NCBI RefSeq assembly: GCF_036409155.1
Contig: NZ_JAZGLW010000001.1
Span: 1,798,001 to 1,862,000 of the forward strand
DNA length: 64,000 nt
Reading direction: 5' to 3'
From: Mycobacterium sp. 050128
GTDB taxonomy: Bacteria; Actinomycetota; Actinomycetes; Mycobacteriales; Mycobacteriaceae
Shown here: positions 53,018-62,426 of the stretch, one piece after another
Numbering within the stretch: position 1 is the stretch's first letter
Layout: the number at the start of each line of letters is the position of its first letter
Notes under the pieces: generated by a model
What the model was told of the DNA's origin: nothing
Database searches by the model: none
Seen by the model: the letters and a program-made list of their open reading frames with translations, nothing else
Program-made: the position numbers and the translations under genes

Positions 53018-54313
53018 ATGACTCTGCTGGTAACTGACGACGGTCTGCCCCGTGGCGTGTCCGGGGCCGCCGATCCGCATTTCGCGAACGTCGTCAAGAA
53101 ATTCGCTGAGCAGTTCCCGGGGCGGCGGCTCGGCGGGGGAGCCCTGAGCGTCTACCTCGACGGCGTTCCGGTGGTCGACGTCTGGACGGGTTGGTCGGAC
53201 CGGGCCGGAACCCAGCCCTGGACCCCCGACACCGGCGCGATGGTGTTCTCGGCGACCAAAGGCGTCGCCTCGACGGTGATCCATCGGCTGGCCGACCGGG
53301 GCTTGTTGTCCTATGACGATCCGGTCGCCGAGTACTGGCCCGAGTTTTCGGCCAACGGCAAGGGTGACATCACGGTGCGCGACGTCTTGCGGCATCGCGC
53401 CGGGCTTTCGCATCTGCGCGGTGTGACCAAGTCGGATTTGATGGATCACCTGGTGATGGAGCAGCGCCTGGCCGCCGCGCCGGTCGACCACCTGCGGGGC
53501 GTGCAGGCCTATCACGCGCTGACCTACGGCTGGTTGCTGTCCGGGCTGGCGCGGGCGATCACGGGCAAAGGCATGCGAGAGCTGATCCGCCAGGAAGTCG
53601 CGCGTCCGCTGAACACCGACGGCCTGCATCTGGGCCGGCCACCGCAGGGTTCGCCGACGCAGCCGGCGCAGATCCTGATGCCACAGAAGCGAATTGTGCG
53701 GACCCCGGTGTTCAACTTCATCGCCCCGCGGGTGGCCAACATGCGCTACTCGGGAGCGCTGGGCGCGATGTACTTCCCCGGCATCATGTCCCTGATGCAA
53801 GGGGACACCCCGTTCCTGGACGGCGAGATCCCCGCGGCCAACGGCGTGGTGACCGGTCGCGGCCTGGCCAAAATGTATGCGGTGCTGGCCAACGAGGGCC
53901 GCATCGACGGCAAGAAGTACCTGTCCAAGGAGTTGTCCCGCGGACTCGCCGGGCAAGCGCGAATCAAATGGCCGGACGCGAACATGGTGGTGCCCATGCC
54001 TTTTCACCTCGGCTACCACGAGTCCCCGGTGCCGGGCCTGTTGCACGGGTTCGGGCATGTGGGTCTGGGCGGGACGCTGGGCTGGGCCGACCCCGAGGTG
54101 GGCGGCTCGTTCGGATACGTGCACAACCGGCTGCTGACGTCGCGGGTGTTCGACATGGGTTCGTTCGCCGGGCTGGCCGGGCCGCTGCGCTCCGCGATGG
54201 AGGCCGCCCGTCACCAGGGACCGACGGAGGTGCCCCAGTTCGGCGCGACCTATCCCAAGCCCGGCCGGCGGCGGACGGCCGCGCCGGCCCGGGCCGCGTC
54301 GGGCGAGGGTTAG
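53018..54313 (+). CDS. Serine hydrolase, beta-lactamase/esterase family (LipD/LipE-like)
   Basis: 431 residues from ATG (an upstream in-frame ATG at 52994 is possible). The SxxK motif is in VFSATKGVAST near residue 92, the Tyr motif in HALTYGWLLSG, and FGHVGLGGTLGWAD supplies the third, HxG-type motif. This is the class C beta-lactamase-like esterase pattern of mycobacterial Lip proteins. No signal peptide, so probably cytoplasmic. Overlaps the convergent dehydrogenase gene by four bases. Confidence 0.87.
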   Translation: MTLLVTDDGLPRGVSGAADPHFANVVKKFAEQFPGRRLGGGALSVYLDGVPVVDVWTGWSDRAGTQPWTPDTGAMVFSATKGVASTVIHRLADRGLLSYDDPVAEYWPEFSANGKGDITVRDVLRHRAGLSHLRGVTKSDLMDHLVMEQRLAAAPVDHLRGVQAYHALTYGWLLSGLARAITGKGMRELIRQEVARPLNTDGLHLGRPPQGSPTQPAQILMPQKRIVRTPVFNFIAPRVANMRYSGALGAMYFPGIMSLMQGDTPFLDGEIPAANGVVTGRGLAKMYAVLANEGRIDGKKYLSKELSRGLAGQARIKWPDANMVVPMPFHLGYHESPVPGLLHGFGHVGLGGTLGWADPEVGGSFGYVHNRLLTSRVFDMGSFAGLAGPLRSAMEAARHQGPTEVPQFGATYPKPGRRRTAAPARAASGEG

Positions 54314-55365
54314 ATCTTCGCGAAGCCGCGCGGCAGCGTCAGCGGAAGATCGGCGTAAGTGGCGATCCCGGGAGCCGCGGCGACCACGGCGGGAATCGCG
54401 TTGATCGCCGGCACCGCGGTCATGATGTGGCCGAGGTCCATGAATTCCTCGAGCGTCGTCGCCTCGAAGTACGGCGGCGGCAGGAAGCCGACCTTGGTCG
54501 TCACCGTCGGCTGACCGTCGATCTGGATCACCCAGCCGTCCTGCTCGATCTTCCAGTCGGGTTCCAGCGTCTGGCCCTTGCGCCACCGGACGTTCAGGTC
54601 GATCAGGGTCTTGCCGTTCACGATGCCCTGCCAGCTGATGTAGGTGCCCGCGACGTGTCCGGCCGGGATGGTCCACGATGCCATCTCGAGGTCGGCGGTG
54701 GTTTGGGCGAACTCGGCCACGCACTTGATCTCGTCGAGCTCGACGCCGAGCGCATCGCCGACCAGCCGGACGGCCTCGCCGAAGATGGCGGTGCCCTTGG
54801 CAGCCATCGCCTGCAGGTCCGGGTGGTCGATCGGCTGCCCGAACCCCACCGGCTTCTCGGTCTCCGGGGAGTCGTAGAAAGTCGTGTCGGCGGCCTCGTT
54901 CACGGTGACCTTGTCAACCCGGTTGCACACCATCGCCGAGACGATGGCCAGCAGCTCGGCGAAGCCCGGGCTCACGCCGGACCCGAAGATCGTCGAGCCG
55001 CCCTTCTCGGCGGCCTCGAGGATCCGGTCGCGGCCGTCGCCCAGGTTGTGGCCCGTGATGAAGGACGCCGTGGTCACCACGTTGACACCGGCGGACAGGA
55101 TGGCGACCAGCTCGTCGACGTTGATCCACATGGGGTTGTAGACCACGCAGTCCGGCTTGCACGCGAGCAGCGCGTCGATGTCGTTGGTCGCCGCGACCCC
55201 GAGCGGGGAGATGCCGACCAGTTCGCCGGCGTCCTTGCCCACCTTGTCCGGAGACCAGGCGAAGCACCCGACCAGTTCCAGGATGGGGTTGTCGGCGATC
55301 GACTTGAGCGAGCTCTTGCCCACGTTTCCGGTGTTCCACTGAACGACTCGATAGTTGTTTGGCAC
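54310..55365 (-). CDS. NAD(P)-dependent dehydrogenase, dihydrodipicolinate-reductase-like (second copy)
   Basis: 351 residues from the GTG at VPNNYRVVQWNTGNVGKSSL; the frame upstream is open but has no convincing start. Rossmann region followed by a C-terminal domain of the same family as the protein at 27708-28790 (shared GVNVVTTASFxTGH versus GKNVVTPVGW region, GSGVSPGF versus GSGIHPGG, and a terminal AINAIPAVVAAAPGI). Function unknown; these proteins are common in mycobacteria. Confidence 0.82.
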   Translation of the reverse strand: MPNNYRVVQWNTGNVGKSSLKSIADNPILELVGCFAWSPDKVGKDAGELVGISPLGVAATNDIDALLACKPDCVVYNPMWINVDELVAILSAGVNVVTTASFITGHNLGDGRDRILEAAEKGGSTIFGSGVSPGFAELLAIVSAMVCNRVDKVTVNEAADTTFYDSPETEKPVGFGQPIDHPDLQAMAAKGTAIFGEAVRLVGDALGVELDEIKCVAEFAQTTADLEMASWTIPAGHVAGTYISWQGIVNGKTLIDLNVRWRKGQTLEPDWKIEQDGWVIQIDGQPTVTTKVGFLPPPYFEATTLEEFMDLGHIMTAVPAINAIPAVVAAAPGIATYADLPLTLPRGFAKI

Positions 55366-55394
55366 TCGCTCAGCATAGGGAATTGTTCGCACGC

Positions 55395-56522
55395 TTAATA
55401 GGCGGACTCCGAAGCCAGTATCTCGGCCAGAAACGCGTCCGCTGGCGGCTGGTCCAGCCTGGCGTGTGCCCAACGGCGGATCCGTTCCCGGGTCTCGCGG
55501 GTCTCGGTCGTGTCGGCCCCGACGATCACCGCGGTCGCCGTCCAATCGTGATCCCAGGCGGCGGACTCGGTCACCGGCCGGCCCCGGGCATCGAGCAGGG
55601 GGAGGAGCGCGCGGCCCTCGCCGTCCAAGGCACCGGCGCCGCTGATCGCGCCGGATTGCAATCGCACCGCGATACCGGAGGGCAGGTCGGGCCCGATGAT
55701 CGCCGCGCGCACCACAGCCCCCGACGCCTCGACGTTCCAGTCGACGGTGTTCTCGCCCGCGTCGAAGATGGCCGGGGGTACCGCGGTCCAGTTGATGGAG
55801 GCGACGCCCCGGGCAATCGAGGAGCCGCGCCGGGGGCCCGCGTCCGCACCCGCGGCCAGCGCGTAGTCGTCGCGGCGTCCACTGGGCTGGGTCAGTTCCG
55901 AAGCCAACACCAAACTCGAATCATCAAGGGCGGCAATAAGTTCCGCCCAAGCGTCGTCGTCCACCCCGACCTCGTCGGCCAGCTCGGCGCCCGCGCGTAC
56001 CAGGTTCGCGATCCGGGCATCGTCACTGCGGACATGGGTGAACAACGCCGCGGCATGCGGCATCAGCAGCCCGGTCACATCCGAATCCAGCGTGTCGTCG
56101 GCGAAGAAGTCCTGCGCGCCGGCGGTCAGCAGGGCGACCTCGAGGTCGAGCAGGGCGTGGTCCAGGCCGGCGATGCCGTCTCGCTGACTTGCCGGCCACC
56201 AGCGCCGCAGCCAATGCCCGATGGCCAGCCGGCGCAGCGGTTCGACCGAACCGGGCGCGATGTCGACGCCGGCGAGTTCGGTGGTGCCGCCCGTCGCATC
56301 CGCCGCCGCGGCCAGCGCGACGTGGCCGGCCTCGCCGAAAACGCGCCACAGCCAGTCCGCGCGCGACAGATCGGTGAAGGTGATCTGGGTTCGCTCGTCG
56401 CCGGGTGGATCGTCGATCGTCCAGGACAGCACGGCGCCGCTGACTTCCAGCACCGCGGCGAGCGGCGTCTGCGCACTCGCGGGCCCGACGGTCCAAAGGC
56501 CGGACTCGGCAACCAATTTCAT
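55395..56522 (-). CDS. Protein associated with the CHAT/TPR locus (gene Y)
   Basis: 375 residues, ATG overlapping the upstream gene stop (ATGA). No known catalytic motif. The N-terminal part is mixed alpha/beta, residues ~100-190 helical with many Ala and Asp, and the C-terminal part looks like a beta-rich domain (GIAVRLQSGAISGAGALDGE, TATAVIVGAD) followed by a short helix. Coupled to gene X and close to the CHAT-TPR pair. I recall the label CATRA system-associated protein for this sort of neighbour; the match is by context. Confidence 0.6.
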   Translation of the reverse strand: MKLVAESGLWTVGPASAQTPLAAVLEVSGAVLSWTIDDPPGDERTQITFTDLSRADWLWRVFGEAGHVALAAAADATGGTTELAGVDIAPGSVEPLRRLAIGHWLRRWWPASQRDGIAGLDHALLDLEVALLTAGAQDFFADDTLDSDVTGLLMPHAAALFTHVRSDDARIANLVRAGAELADEVGVDDDAWAELIAALDDSSLVLASELTQPSGRRDDYALAAGADAGPRRGSSIARGVASINWTAVPPAIFDAGENTVDWNVEASGAVVRAAIIGPDLPSGIAVRLQSGAISGAGALDGEGRALLPLLDARGRPVTESAAWDHDWTATAVIVGADTTETRETRERIRRWAHARLDQPPADAFLAEILASESAY

Positions 56523-57850
56523 CCGGCCACCTGCAATTCCAGCATCGATTTGATCCGCTGGCGGTGATCGAGGCTCACCGATCGCGCGACGCCCTCCAGC
56601 AGCGACCGCATCTCGTCGACGTCCTCGCAGGACTCCTGCCAGACGTCACGGCCGTGCAGCCGGGCCCACAGGCGGCTCAGATAGGGGGGCGCATACGCCG
56701 CGAGGTCGTCGACCACCTGGCGTTGCCGCGGATGCATCGGGCCGCCCTCGGCGAGATAGCGCCGGGCGTGCAGCACGTACGCCTCCTTACGCAGCCGCGC
56801 CTGGATCTGCGCCGCAAGCGCGTAGCGGCTCGTGACAGAGCGGTCCAGCGGCGCCAGCTCGACCGCGACCTCGATGCCGGCCACCAGGGTGGCCTGCTTG
56901 TCTTCCGCGAGCAGCCCCCACGGAGCACAGGCGCGGTCGACCTCTTCTTCGCAAAGCAACGGGATGTCGGGCAGGGCGTCGCGGTCCAGCGCGCGGCGCA
57001 GCGTCGCGCGCACCCGATCCACCACGCTGCGATCCAACGGGCGATCGCCATCGCCGCCGCCCGCGATGCGTGGCGGCCGTTGCGGCACAACCGAACTCAA
57101 GCCCAGCTTCACGATCGACCAGGGCAGCTCGGCCGATTCGACACGAACCAGAGCGCCCAGGTTGTACGGGGTGGTGTCGCTGATCATGGCCGACCAGACC
57201 CGCTGGCGTGCGGTCGCGGCGCGGTGGCCGTGGGCCGGCCCGAGCACCGTACCCAGCTCGGCCAGGAATCGACCCGCCCCGGTCGCCAGTGATGTTTCGG
57301 ACGCCCGCACGTCACGCCAACTGTGTTCCAGTTGATCGGTAAGCGAGGCAACGACATCCTGGCCGGCCACGTACTGGTGCAAGACTTCGATCGCGGTGCG
57401 GTCGCGGCCCTGGTGAATCTCGCCGAGCACGGTGGCCGCGGTTGCGCGATCCTCCGGCGCCGGTGCACCTTTGGTGACCGCCAGCTCGTAGCAGACGGGA
57501 AAGTAGAGCTCCTGGGCGTTTCCGGAACGGATCCGCTGCCTGCGGCGCTCGAGCTTGAGGACCTCGAACCACGCTGCGGCGGCGCGCAATTCGGATGCTT
57601 TGCCCACGATCAGTTCGTGCATTGCCGCGGCGGTGTCGGGGCCGACCACCGGGGCGGAATACTGCGGGTTGGACCGCAGCCGCAGCACCAGCGGGTCGAG
57701 GATGCGTTTGACGGTTCGGGTCAATGGTCCGCCGTCGTCGCTACTGAGCACCTCGACGCCGAGCCCGATCGCCCGCCACGCCTGGTCGATCACCGACCGG
57801 CGTGGATGGCCTGCGGCCACGGTCGTGGCCAGCTGCGGGTCCGCGCTCAT
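56519..57850 (-). CDS. Protein associated with the CHAT/TPR locus (gene X)
   Basis: 443 residues from the ATG at MSADPQLATTV; the frame upstream crosses the divergent small gene start and is rejected. Mostly helical and Arg-rich (VLKLERRRQRIRSGNAQELY near 135-155; RLRKEAYVLHARRYLAEGG near 375). No catalytic motif is evident. Coupled to gene Y. The pair is separated from the CHAT gene by one small plus-strand gene. Probably a scaffold or sensor of the same system; inference from context. Confidence 0.6.
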   Translation of the reverse strand: MSADPQLATTVAAGHPRRSVIDQAWRAIGLGVEVLSSDDGGPLTRTVKRILDPLVLRLRSNPQYSAPVVGPDTAAAMHELIVGKASELRAAAAWFEVLKLERRRQRIRSGNAQELYFPVCYELAVTKGAPAPEDRATAATVLGEIHQGRDRTAIEVLHQYVAGQDVVASLTDQLEHSWRDVRASETSLATGAGRFLAELGTVLGPAHGHRAATARQRVWSAMISDTTPYNLGALVRVESAELPWSIVKLGLSSVVPQRPPRIAGGGDGDRPLDRSVVDRVRATLRRALDRDALPDIPLLCEEEVDRACAPWGLLAEDKQATLVAGIEVAVELAPLDRSVTSRYALAAQIQARLRKEAYVLHARRYLAEGGPMHPRQRQVVDDLAAYAPPYLSRLWARLHGRDVWQESCEDVDEMRSLLEGVARSVSLDHRQRIKSMLELQVAG

Positions 57851-57933
57851 CAGCACAGGATAGGGGCATTTCACAGATACCCCTAGCCAAAAAGTTGGGT
57901 TCGGTAGCCGCCCGGCACCCACACCCTGGATGC

Positions 57934-58239
57934 ATGAAGAAGCTGATGACATTGCTTTACCGGTTGGCGTTCTGGCGGCATGGCAACGCCGAGGGCCGCA
58001 CCGTCGGCGTCGGCACGGTGCGCAAGGTCGCCGACGAGCGGCAGGTTTTCATCGAAGTGGTCGCCGTGTCGGGCGAGACGTTCATCGGCCGATTGGCGCG
58101 CTGCGAGGATGACCTGGACGTGTCGGTGCTGCGGCCCGGCCTCGTCGTCCTGGTAGCGTTCGATCCCGCTGCCCGCGAAGATCTTTCGCTGCCCGACGAC
58201 GTATTGGCTGTTCATGCGTCGTGGCTGGCGGCAGTCTGA
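57934..58239 (+). CDS. Small protein within the CHAT/TPR locus
   Basis: 101 residues from an ATG 84 bases from divergent gene X. After a short amphipathic start (KKLMTLLYRLAFWRHG) it is beta-rich (VGVGTVRKVADERQVFIEVV, GETFIGRLARCEDD), suggesting an OB-like or barrel fold. Not recognised. It stands alone on the plus strand between CHAT and gene X and ends three bases from the CHAT stop. Confidence 0.6.
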   Translation: MKKLMTLLYRLAFWRHGNAEGRTVGVGTVRKVADERQVFIEVVAVSGETFIGRLARCEDDLDVSVLRPGLVVLVAFDPAAREDLSLPDDVLAVHASWLAAV

Positions 58240-58242
58240 GTG

Positions 58243-59607
58243 CTAGCGTGCGCCGTCGACCGCGAAAGTGACCAGCGCGGCCCAATACAGCGGATTGGCG
58301 CAGCGGTCTCCGTCACGCCAGCGCCGCATCTGTTCGCGTTGCCATCGATTGACCGCGCATCCCGCGTCATCGGCCTCGTGTGCGTGGTTCACGGCGACGA
58401 CCACATCGGACATCGGATCGGCCGCATCGCCGTCGTGGGCGGCGAATTGACGGTAAGCGGCGGTGGTGGGCAGCGACCACAGTGTGGCGGTCACCAGCTG
58501 TGCGCCGCCCAGAATCATCGCCGCGACCAGACCGGTCGCCTCATCGAATCGGTAGTCGCCGCCCGACCCGCAGGCCAGTAGGGCCACCCGCGGCGGCATC
58601 GGCAGCCGCAGCGCCATCAGGTCCGACGCGGTGAGCGGGCGATGGTCCCCGATGGTGTCGGCATCACCCTCGGCTGCCGCCGTACAAGCGAGATGCAGGG
58701 CCGCGCGGTCGGCCTGGGCGGCGTGATCATGCTGGGCGTCAGCAGAACTCGCGTGGCCGACGTAGAGCAGTCTGCTGGGGGCCCGCGCCAGCATGCCGGC
58801 CAGCCAGCCGCGGTCGGCGTCCTGACGGCGGAATAGTTCGACCGCCCCGTCGACTTCGGGAAGTACCGCACGGTTGCCGATCAGTTCGGCAAAGTGTCGC
58901 GCCAATGGCGTTTCCGCTGAGGGCCTGCCGAGCACCGAACCGAGAGCGGAGTCGGGCCGTTGCCCGGGCACCCGCGGGTCGAGGACCAGTACCGGCGGAC
59001 CGTCGCGTCGCGCGTCCCATCGCGCCGGTGTGCGGGGCGCGTGCACGATGTTGGCCGGCACCGCCATCAGCACGTCGACCAACTCCATCAGTCGATGGCC
59101 GTCGGTGTGTTCGCCGATATTCGCGAGCTGCCAAGGGATCCGGGCGGCCACCCGACCGCTCGACGTGATCGCGTCCTGGCGGGCACGCACCAGTTCCTCT
59201 TTGCTCGGGCCCGATTTCGGCACCGCGAGCAGCCCCCAGGGGACGCGGGCCAACCGCGCGCTGGGGGCCACGAACAACGCGGCGCGCGGCGAGGCCACAC
59301 ACTCGTTCAGCAGCTGCCAGCCCTGCGTCGAAATCAGCAGCACACCCAGGATGTAGGCGACGGTGAGCTCGGTGCCCGGATTCGCGAAAGGTCCAGTGGC
59401 CAAAGCTCGCTCGATGGCGTCGCGACGGCTCTCGCTGCCCTGCGGCTCGGGGATGGCGTCGGTCAGCTCTTCGGTGGCTGCCAGTAGCAGCGGCTCCTCC
59501 ACTACCCAGGTGACGGTCCGCGACGGCTGTCCGATGATTCGCAAGCTGCCATAGGTGGCGATCCCGACGTCGGCGTAGCGCAGGACGAGAGTGAGCCGGT
59601 CGCTCAT
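58243..59607 (-). CDS. CHAT-domain (caspase-like) protease
   Basis: 454 residues from the ATG that overlaps the TPR stop (ATGA). The C-terminal half (~200-454) is a CHAT domain: catalytic His285 in LLYVGHASS, catalytic Cys346 in VALLACGSGGDY, then TLWSLPTTAA near 375-384 and NPLYWAALVTF near 438-448, all standard positions. The N-terminal ~200 residues are of unknown fold with an APSARLARVPWGLLAVP stretch typical just before CHAT cores. A cysteine protease probably switched on by its TPR partner. Similar pairs are predicted conflict (self-killing or defence) systems, called CATRA in the literature as I recall. Confidence 0.85.
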   Translation of the reverse strand: MSDRLTLVLRYADVGIATYGSLRIIGQPSRTVTWVVEEPLLLAATEELTDAIPEPQGSESRRDAIERALATGPFANPGTELTVAYILGVLLISTQGWQLLNECVASPRAALFVAPSARLARVPWGLLAVPKSGPSKEELVRARQDAITSSGRVAARIPWQLANIGEHTDGHRLMELVDVLMAVPANIVHAPRTPARWDARRDGPPVLVLDPRVPGQRPDSALGSVLGRPSAETPLARHFAELIGNRAVLPEVDGAVELFRRQDADRGWLAGMLARAPSRLLYVGHASSADAQHDHAAQADRAALHLACTAAAEGDADTIGDHRPLTASDLMALRLPMPPRVALLACGSGGDYRFDEATGLVAAMILGGAQLVTATLWSLPTTAAYRQFAAHDGDAADPMSDVVVAVNHAHEADDAGCAVNRWQREQMRRWRDGDRCANPLYWAALVTFAVDGAR

Positions 59608-61325
59608 GGCCAGGTCGACCAGGCGGGTTCGGTGGCGGTGACGTCGCGGCCGTAGCGCTGCAGCGCCAGGGCGCGGTAATGGCTCATGATCGGCGGGCTG
59701 TCGGGCTGCATCTGCAGCGGCGGCAGGGGGCCGAGTCGGGTGAGCGAACGGCCGGCCGCCGGTGGTCCGGCCGCGGCCAGCGCCGGTTCCAGGTCGGCGT
59801 CGACCAGCACGGTAGCGGTGCCCGTCGACGCCCATTCGCCGATCGTCGGGCGCTGCGGGTCGGTATCGAAAGTGCCTCGAGCGCTGTGGTATTCGACGAG
59901 CTCACTGATCAGCTGGGTGTTCTCCCATTCGTACGCGACGGCGAAGGCCCCGGCCAGGATAGGGGCCGAAATGCTGGTTGCCCAGCGCGCTCGCGCGTCG
60001 GCGTCGGCGATCGAAAACCGCACCGAGTCGACCGCGAGCGCGGCCGGTACCTTGAGCTCGGCGGCCTGTTCGAGTTTGGTCATGCCACGCCAGTATTCGG
60101 GCGTGCCGACCTCGCCCTTCAGGATGCCGAGACCCTCGGCTTGGCGCGCCTCGGTTTCCTCCAGTGTTTCGTCGGGATCGCCCGAGCTGTCGAAGCCGAG
60201 GTCCGCCAACGCATCCGCGCGCCACACCGTGCCGAGGTGACTGTCGAGTTGGGCGTACTGCAGCCAACTGCTGCGCGGCGACGAGTCCAGCAGTTCCCGG
60301 GCCTGGGCGATCAGCTCGACAGCGTCGGCGAATTTGCTCCAAAAGATCGCTATCCAGCTGCGCTGCAACAGGATACGGTGCAGATGCAATGGCTTTCCCA
60401 GCTCGCGCCAGTGTCGCTCGGCATGCTCCCAGCATTCGTCGGCGCCTTCCAGGGCGCCGGATGCCAGCCGGGTGAGTCCCATGTAGAGCCAGCACCGCGC
60501 AACGTCGTGTGCCCGCTCATAGCGTGCGATGACTGAATACGCCTCGGTGACCAGCTGCTCGGTCCCCGCGTGATCACTGACCAGCCAACGCGCCGCCGCG
60601 CGCTCCAATTGCGTTCTGGCCTCGGCCAATTCCCATCCCCGAGACTTTGCCCGGGCCCCGGCGCGACGCAGCCATGGTTCGGCTTCGGCCAGCCGGCCGG
60701 TCTCGACGCAGAACCTGCCGTACGCGGTGGATGCGTCCACCCGCAGCTGGTCGTCGAATTCGTCGTCGCCCAGGCGGTCGATCGCATCAACCACGTGCTC
60801 CCACAGTGGAACCGACCGCACATGCAGGTCGTCGTCACACAACGCGGTCGCGCACAACACCTGCGCTTGTACGATCAGCCGGGCGTGCTCGTCGGCCAGC
60901 TCGGGAAACGTATCGTCGGAGCGGCTCAACTCGGCCAGGGCCGTCGCGGCGCCTTCGTGATCGCCCAGCACGGCGCTCACCCCGGTCTGCAGGAACTGCG
61001 CTCGTCGCGAATAGCGACGGATCATCCGCGGTATGTCGGCTGCCGGCATCCTCACCTGAGCGGCGGCTTGCGGCATCGTGCCGGCGATGATCGCGGAGTA
61101 GATCGCCAGGCAGTCGCGGATGCGCCGGATACACTCGTGCACTCCGTCGTTCGCGCCCCGCGCCAAGTAGATCTCGCCCAGCTGCGCGAAGACCTCCAGG
61201 ATCAGGTCGTCTCGGTCTTCTTGCTCGATCGCGGGCATCAGGGACAGCAACAGTTCTCGGGCGCCGGTCTCGTCGGCAACCAATGTCAGGCGGCGGGCTC
61301 GCGCTAATTCGCCGGAGATCGACAC
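59604..61325 (-). CDS. TPR-repeat partner of the CHAT protease
   Basis: 573 residues from a GTG (VSISGELARARR); an earlier start at 61412 is possible. Helical repeats fill most of the protein; clear TPR-like units include FCVETGRLAEAEPWLRRAGA, LYMGLTRLASGALEGADECW and FADAVELIAQARELL. The last ~60 residues are less regular. Coupled by ATGA to the CHAT gene. In related systems TPR parts sense a trigger or hold the protease inactive. No DNA-binding or NTPase motif was seen. Confidence 0.8.
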   Translation of the reverse strand: MSISGELARARRLTLVADETGARELLLSLMPAIEQEDRDDLILEVFAQLGEIYLARGANDGVHECIRRIRDCLAIYSAIIAGTMPQAAAQVRMPAADIPRMIRRYSRRAQFLQTGVSAVLGDHEGAATALAELSRSDDTFPELADEHARLIVQAQVLCATALCDDDLHVRSVPLWEHVVDAIDRLGDDEFDDQLRVDASTAYGRFCVETGRLAEAEPWLRRAGARAKSRGWELAEARTQLERAAARWLVSDHAGTEQLVTEAYSVIARYERAHDVARCWLYMGLTRLASGALEGADECWEHAERHWRELGKPLHLHRILLQRSWIAIFWSKFADAVELIAQARELLDSSPRSSWLQYAQLDSHLGTVWRADALADLGFDSSGDPDETLEETEARQAEGLGILKGEVGTPEYWRGMTKLEQAAELKVPAALAVDSVRFSIADADARARWATSISAPILAGAFAVAYEWENTQLISELVEYHSARGTFDTDPQRPTIGEWASTGTATVLVDADLEPALAAAGPPAAGRSLTRLGPLPPLQMQPDSPPIMSHYRALALQRYGRDVTATEPAWSTWP

Positions 61326-61402
61326 GGCTGCATCATAAGTCCGGACAGCCCGGTGCGGCGGACGTGTGAGTGAGGCACGCCCGCCGCCCGGAGTAGAACC
61401 GA

Positions 61403-61885
61403 TTAACCGCACGTCACCTTGATGCTGAAGTCCTTGGTGATCATCCCGGCCATCGGGTTTTTCATGTCGGCGCCCTGCGCCTGCCCGGTGATGGTGTAGG
61501 TCTTGCCGTCGACCGCCACGTTGGCCGACCCGACCTTCGCGCCCATGTTGTTGGCGACCGACAGGGCGTTGCCGTCCACCACCAGCGCCAACGATTCGAC
61601 CTTGGGGGTCGCTTCGTCGGTCATCACGACGGCCAGCGCCTGCTGCGCACCGCCGGTGGAGCCGCTACCGATGTCGATCTTGCCGCCCTGCTTCACACAG
61701 GTCACCGACGCCGGGTTGACGCCCGCCAAGTCGGCGCCGCCGACCTTGACCTGAGCACCGCTCCCGGAGGCGACGCTGGGGGCTGTGCTCGACGCCGGGC
61801 TGGCCGTGTGGCCGCCGCTCGAGCAGCCCACCACGGCCGCCGCCACGCCGAGGGTTCCGATTGCGCCCACGAGAAGACGTTTCAC
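61403..61885 (-). CDS. LpqH-family lipoprotein (19-kDa antigen-like)
   Basis: 160 residues from a GTG behind AGGAAGGA; longer upstream starts are unlikely. Lipoprotein signal with lipobox VVGC near residues 18-21, Ser/Thr/Ala/Pro-rich linker, then an LpqH domain: VTCVKQGGKIDIGSG, LAVVMTDEATPKVESLAL, and the family ending ITGQAQGADMKNPM with KDFSIKVTCG. A surface antigen of unknown role. Located 78 bases upstream of the TPR gene on the same strand, so read-through into the CHAT system is possible. Confidence 0.9.
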   Translation of the reverse strand: MKRLLVGAIGTLGVAAAVVGCSSGGHTASPASSTAPSVASGSGAQVKVGGADLAGVNPASVTCVKQGGKIDIGSGSTGGAQQALAVVMTDEATPKVESLALVVDGNALSVANNMGAKVGSANVAVDGKTYTITGQAQGADMKNPMAGMITKDFSIKVTCG

Positions 61886-62023
61886 TGTCGTTCCTTCCTT
61901 CATGCGTCGCCCCGTTGGCGTCGTCATGCAGCAAGTACAGAACTCCGGCGTTGCTACCGATCCCAATTTTCAGGTGCAGCCGGTAGGCTCCGTCGGCGGG
62001 GACCCGATGGAGGGAGAGATCCG

Positions 62024-62410
62024 ATGGCCAGCGTGAAGTGGTTGGAAACGCCTGAGGCACATGACTTTCCGGCAGCTTGCGATTACCTTGACCTACTCGC
62101 TGACCCGCCGACGGTCAAGAAGCTGGCGAAACGGCTGCAGACCGGATCGGTGACGCATAAGAAGGCCAAGGACATCCTGCGGGCCGCGCAGCTGAGCCTG
62201 TTACCCGTCGATAACCCACATGTCGCCGCCGACCTCAGCAAGATCGAGAAAGGCATTGCGCTGTCGCCGATCCTGCTGGTGCGCGGTGACATCGTGTCGG
62301 GTGTTCCGCTGCAGATCGCCGACGGCTATCACCGCGTCTGCGCGAGCTATCACTCCGATGAGAACACCGATATTCCGGTGATCCTGGCCCGACTGACCCA
62401 CCAGCAGTAG
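62024..62410 (+). CDS. ParB/sulfiredoxin-like fold protein, unknown function
   Basis: 128 residues from ATG behind GGGAGAGA. Residues ~60-125 follow the ParB-N/Srx pattern: LLPVDNPHVAADLSKIEKGI, PILLVRG, then QIADGYHRVCASY (the DGxHR loop) and IPVILARL. N-terminal ~55 residues are helical and basic (KKLAKRLQTGSVTHKKAKDI). No HTH for DNA segregation. It may bind nucleotide; true function unknown. Confidence 0.7.
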   Translation: MASVKWLETPEAHDFPAACDYLDLLADPPTVKKLAKRLQTGSVTHKKAKDILRAAQLSLLPVDNPHVAADLSKIEKGIALSPILLVRGDIVSGVPLQIADGYHRVCASYHSDENTDIPVILARLTHQQ

Positions 62411-62426
62411 CGCTTCCGGCGAGTGC

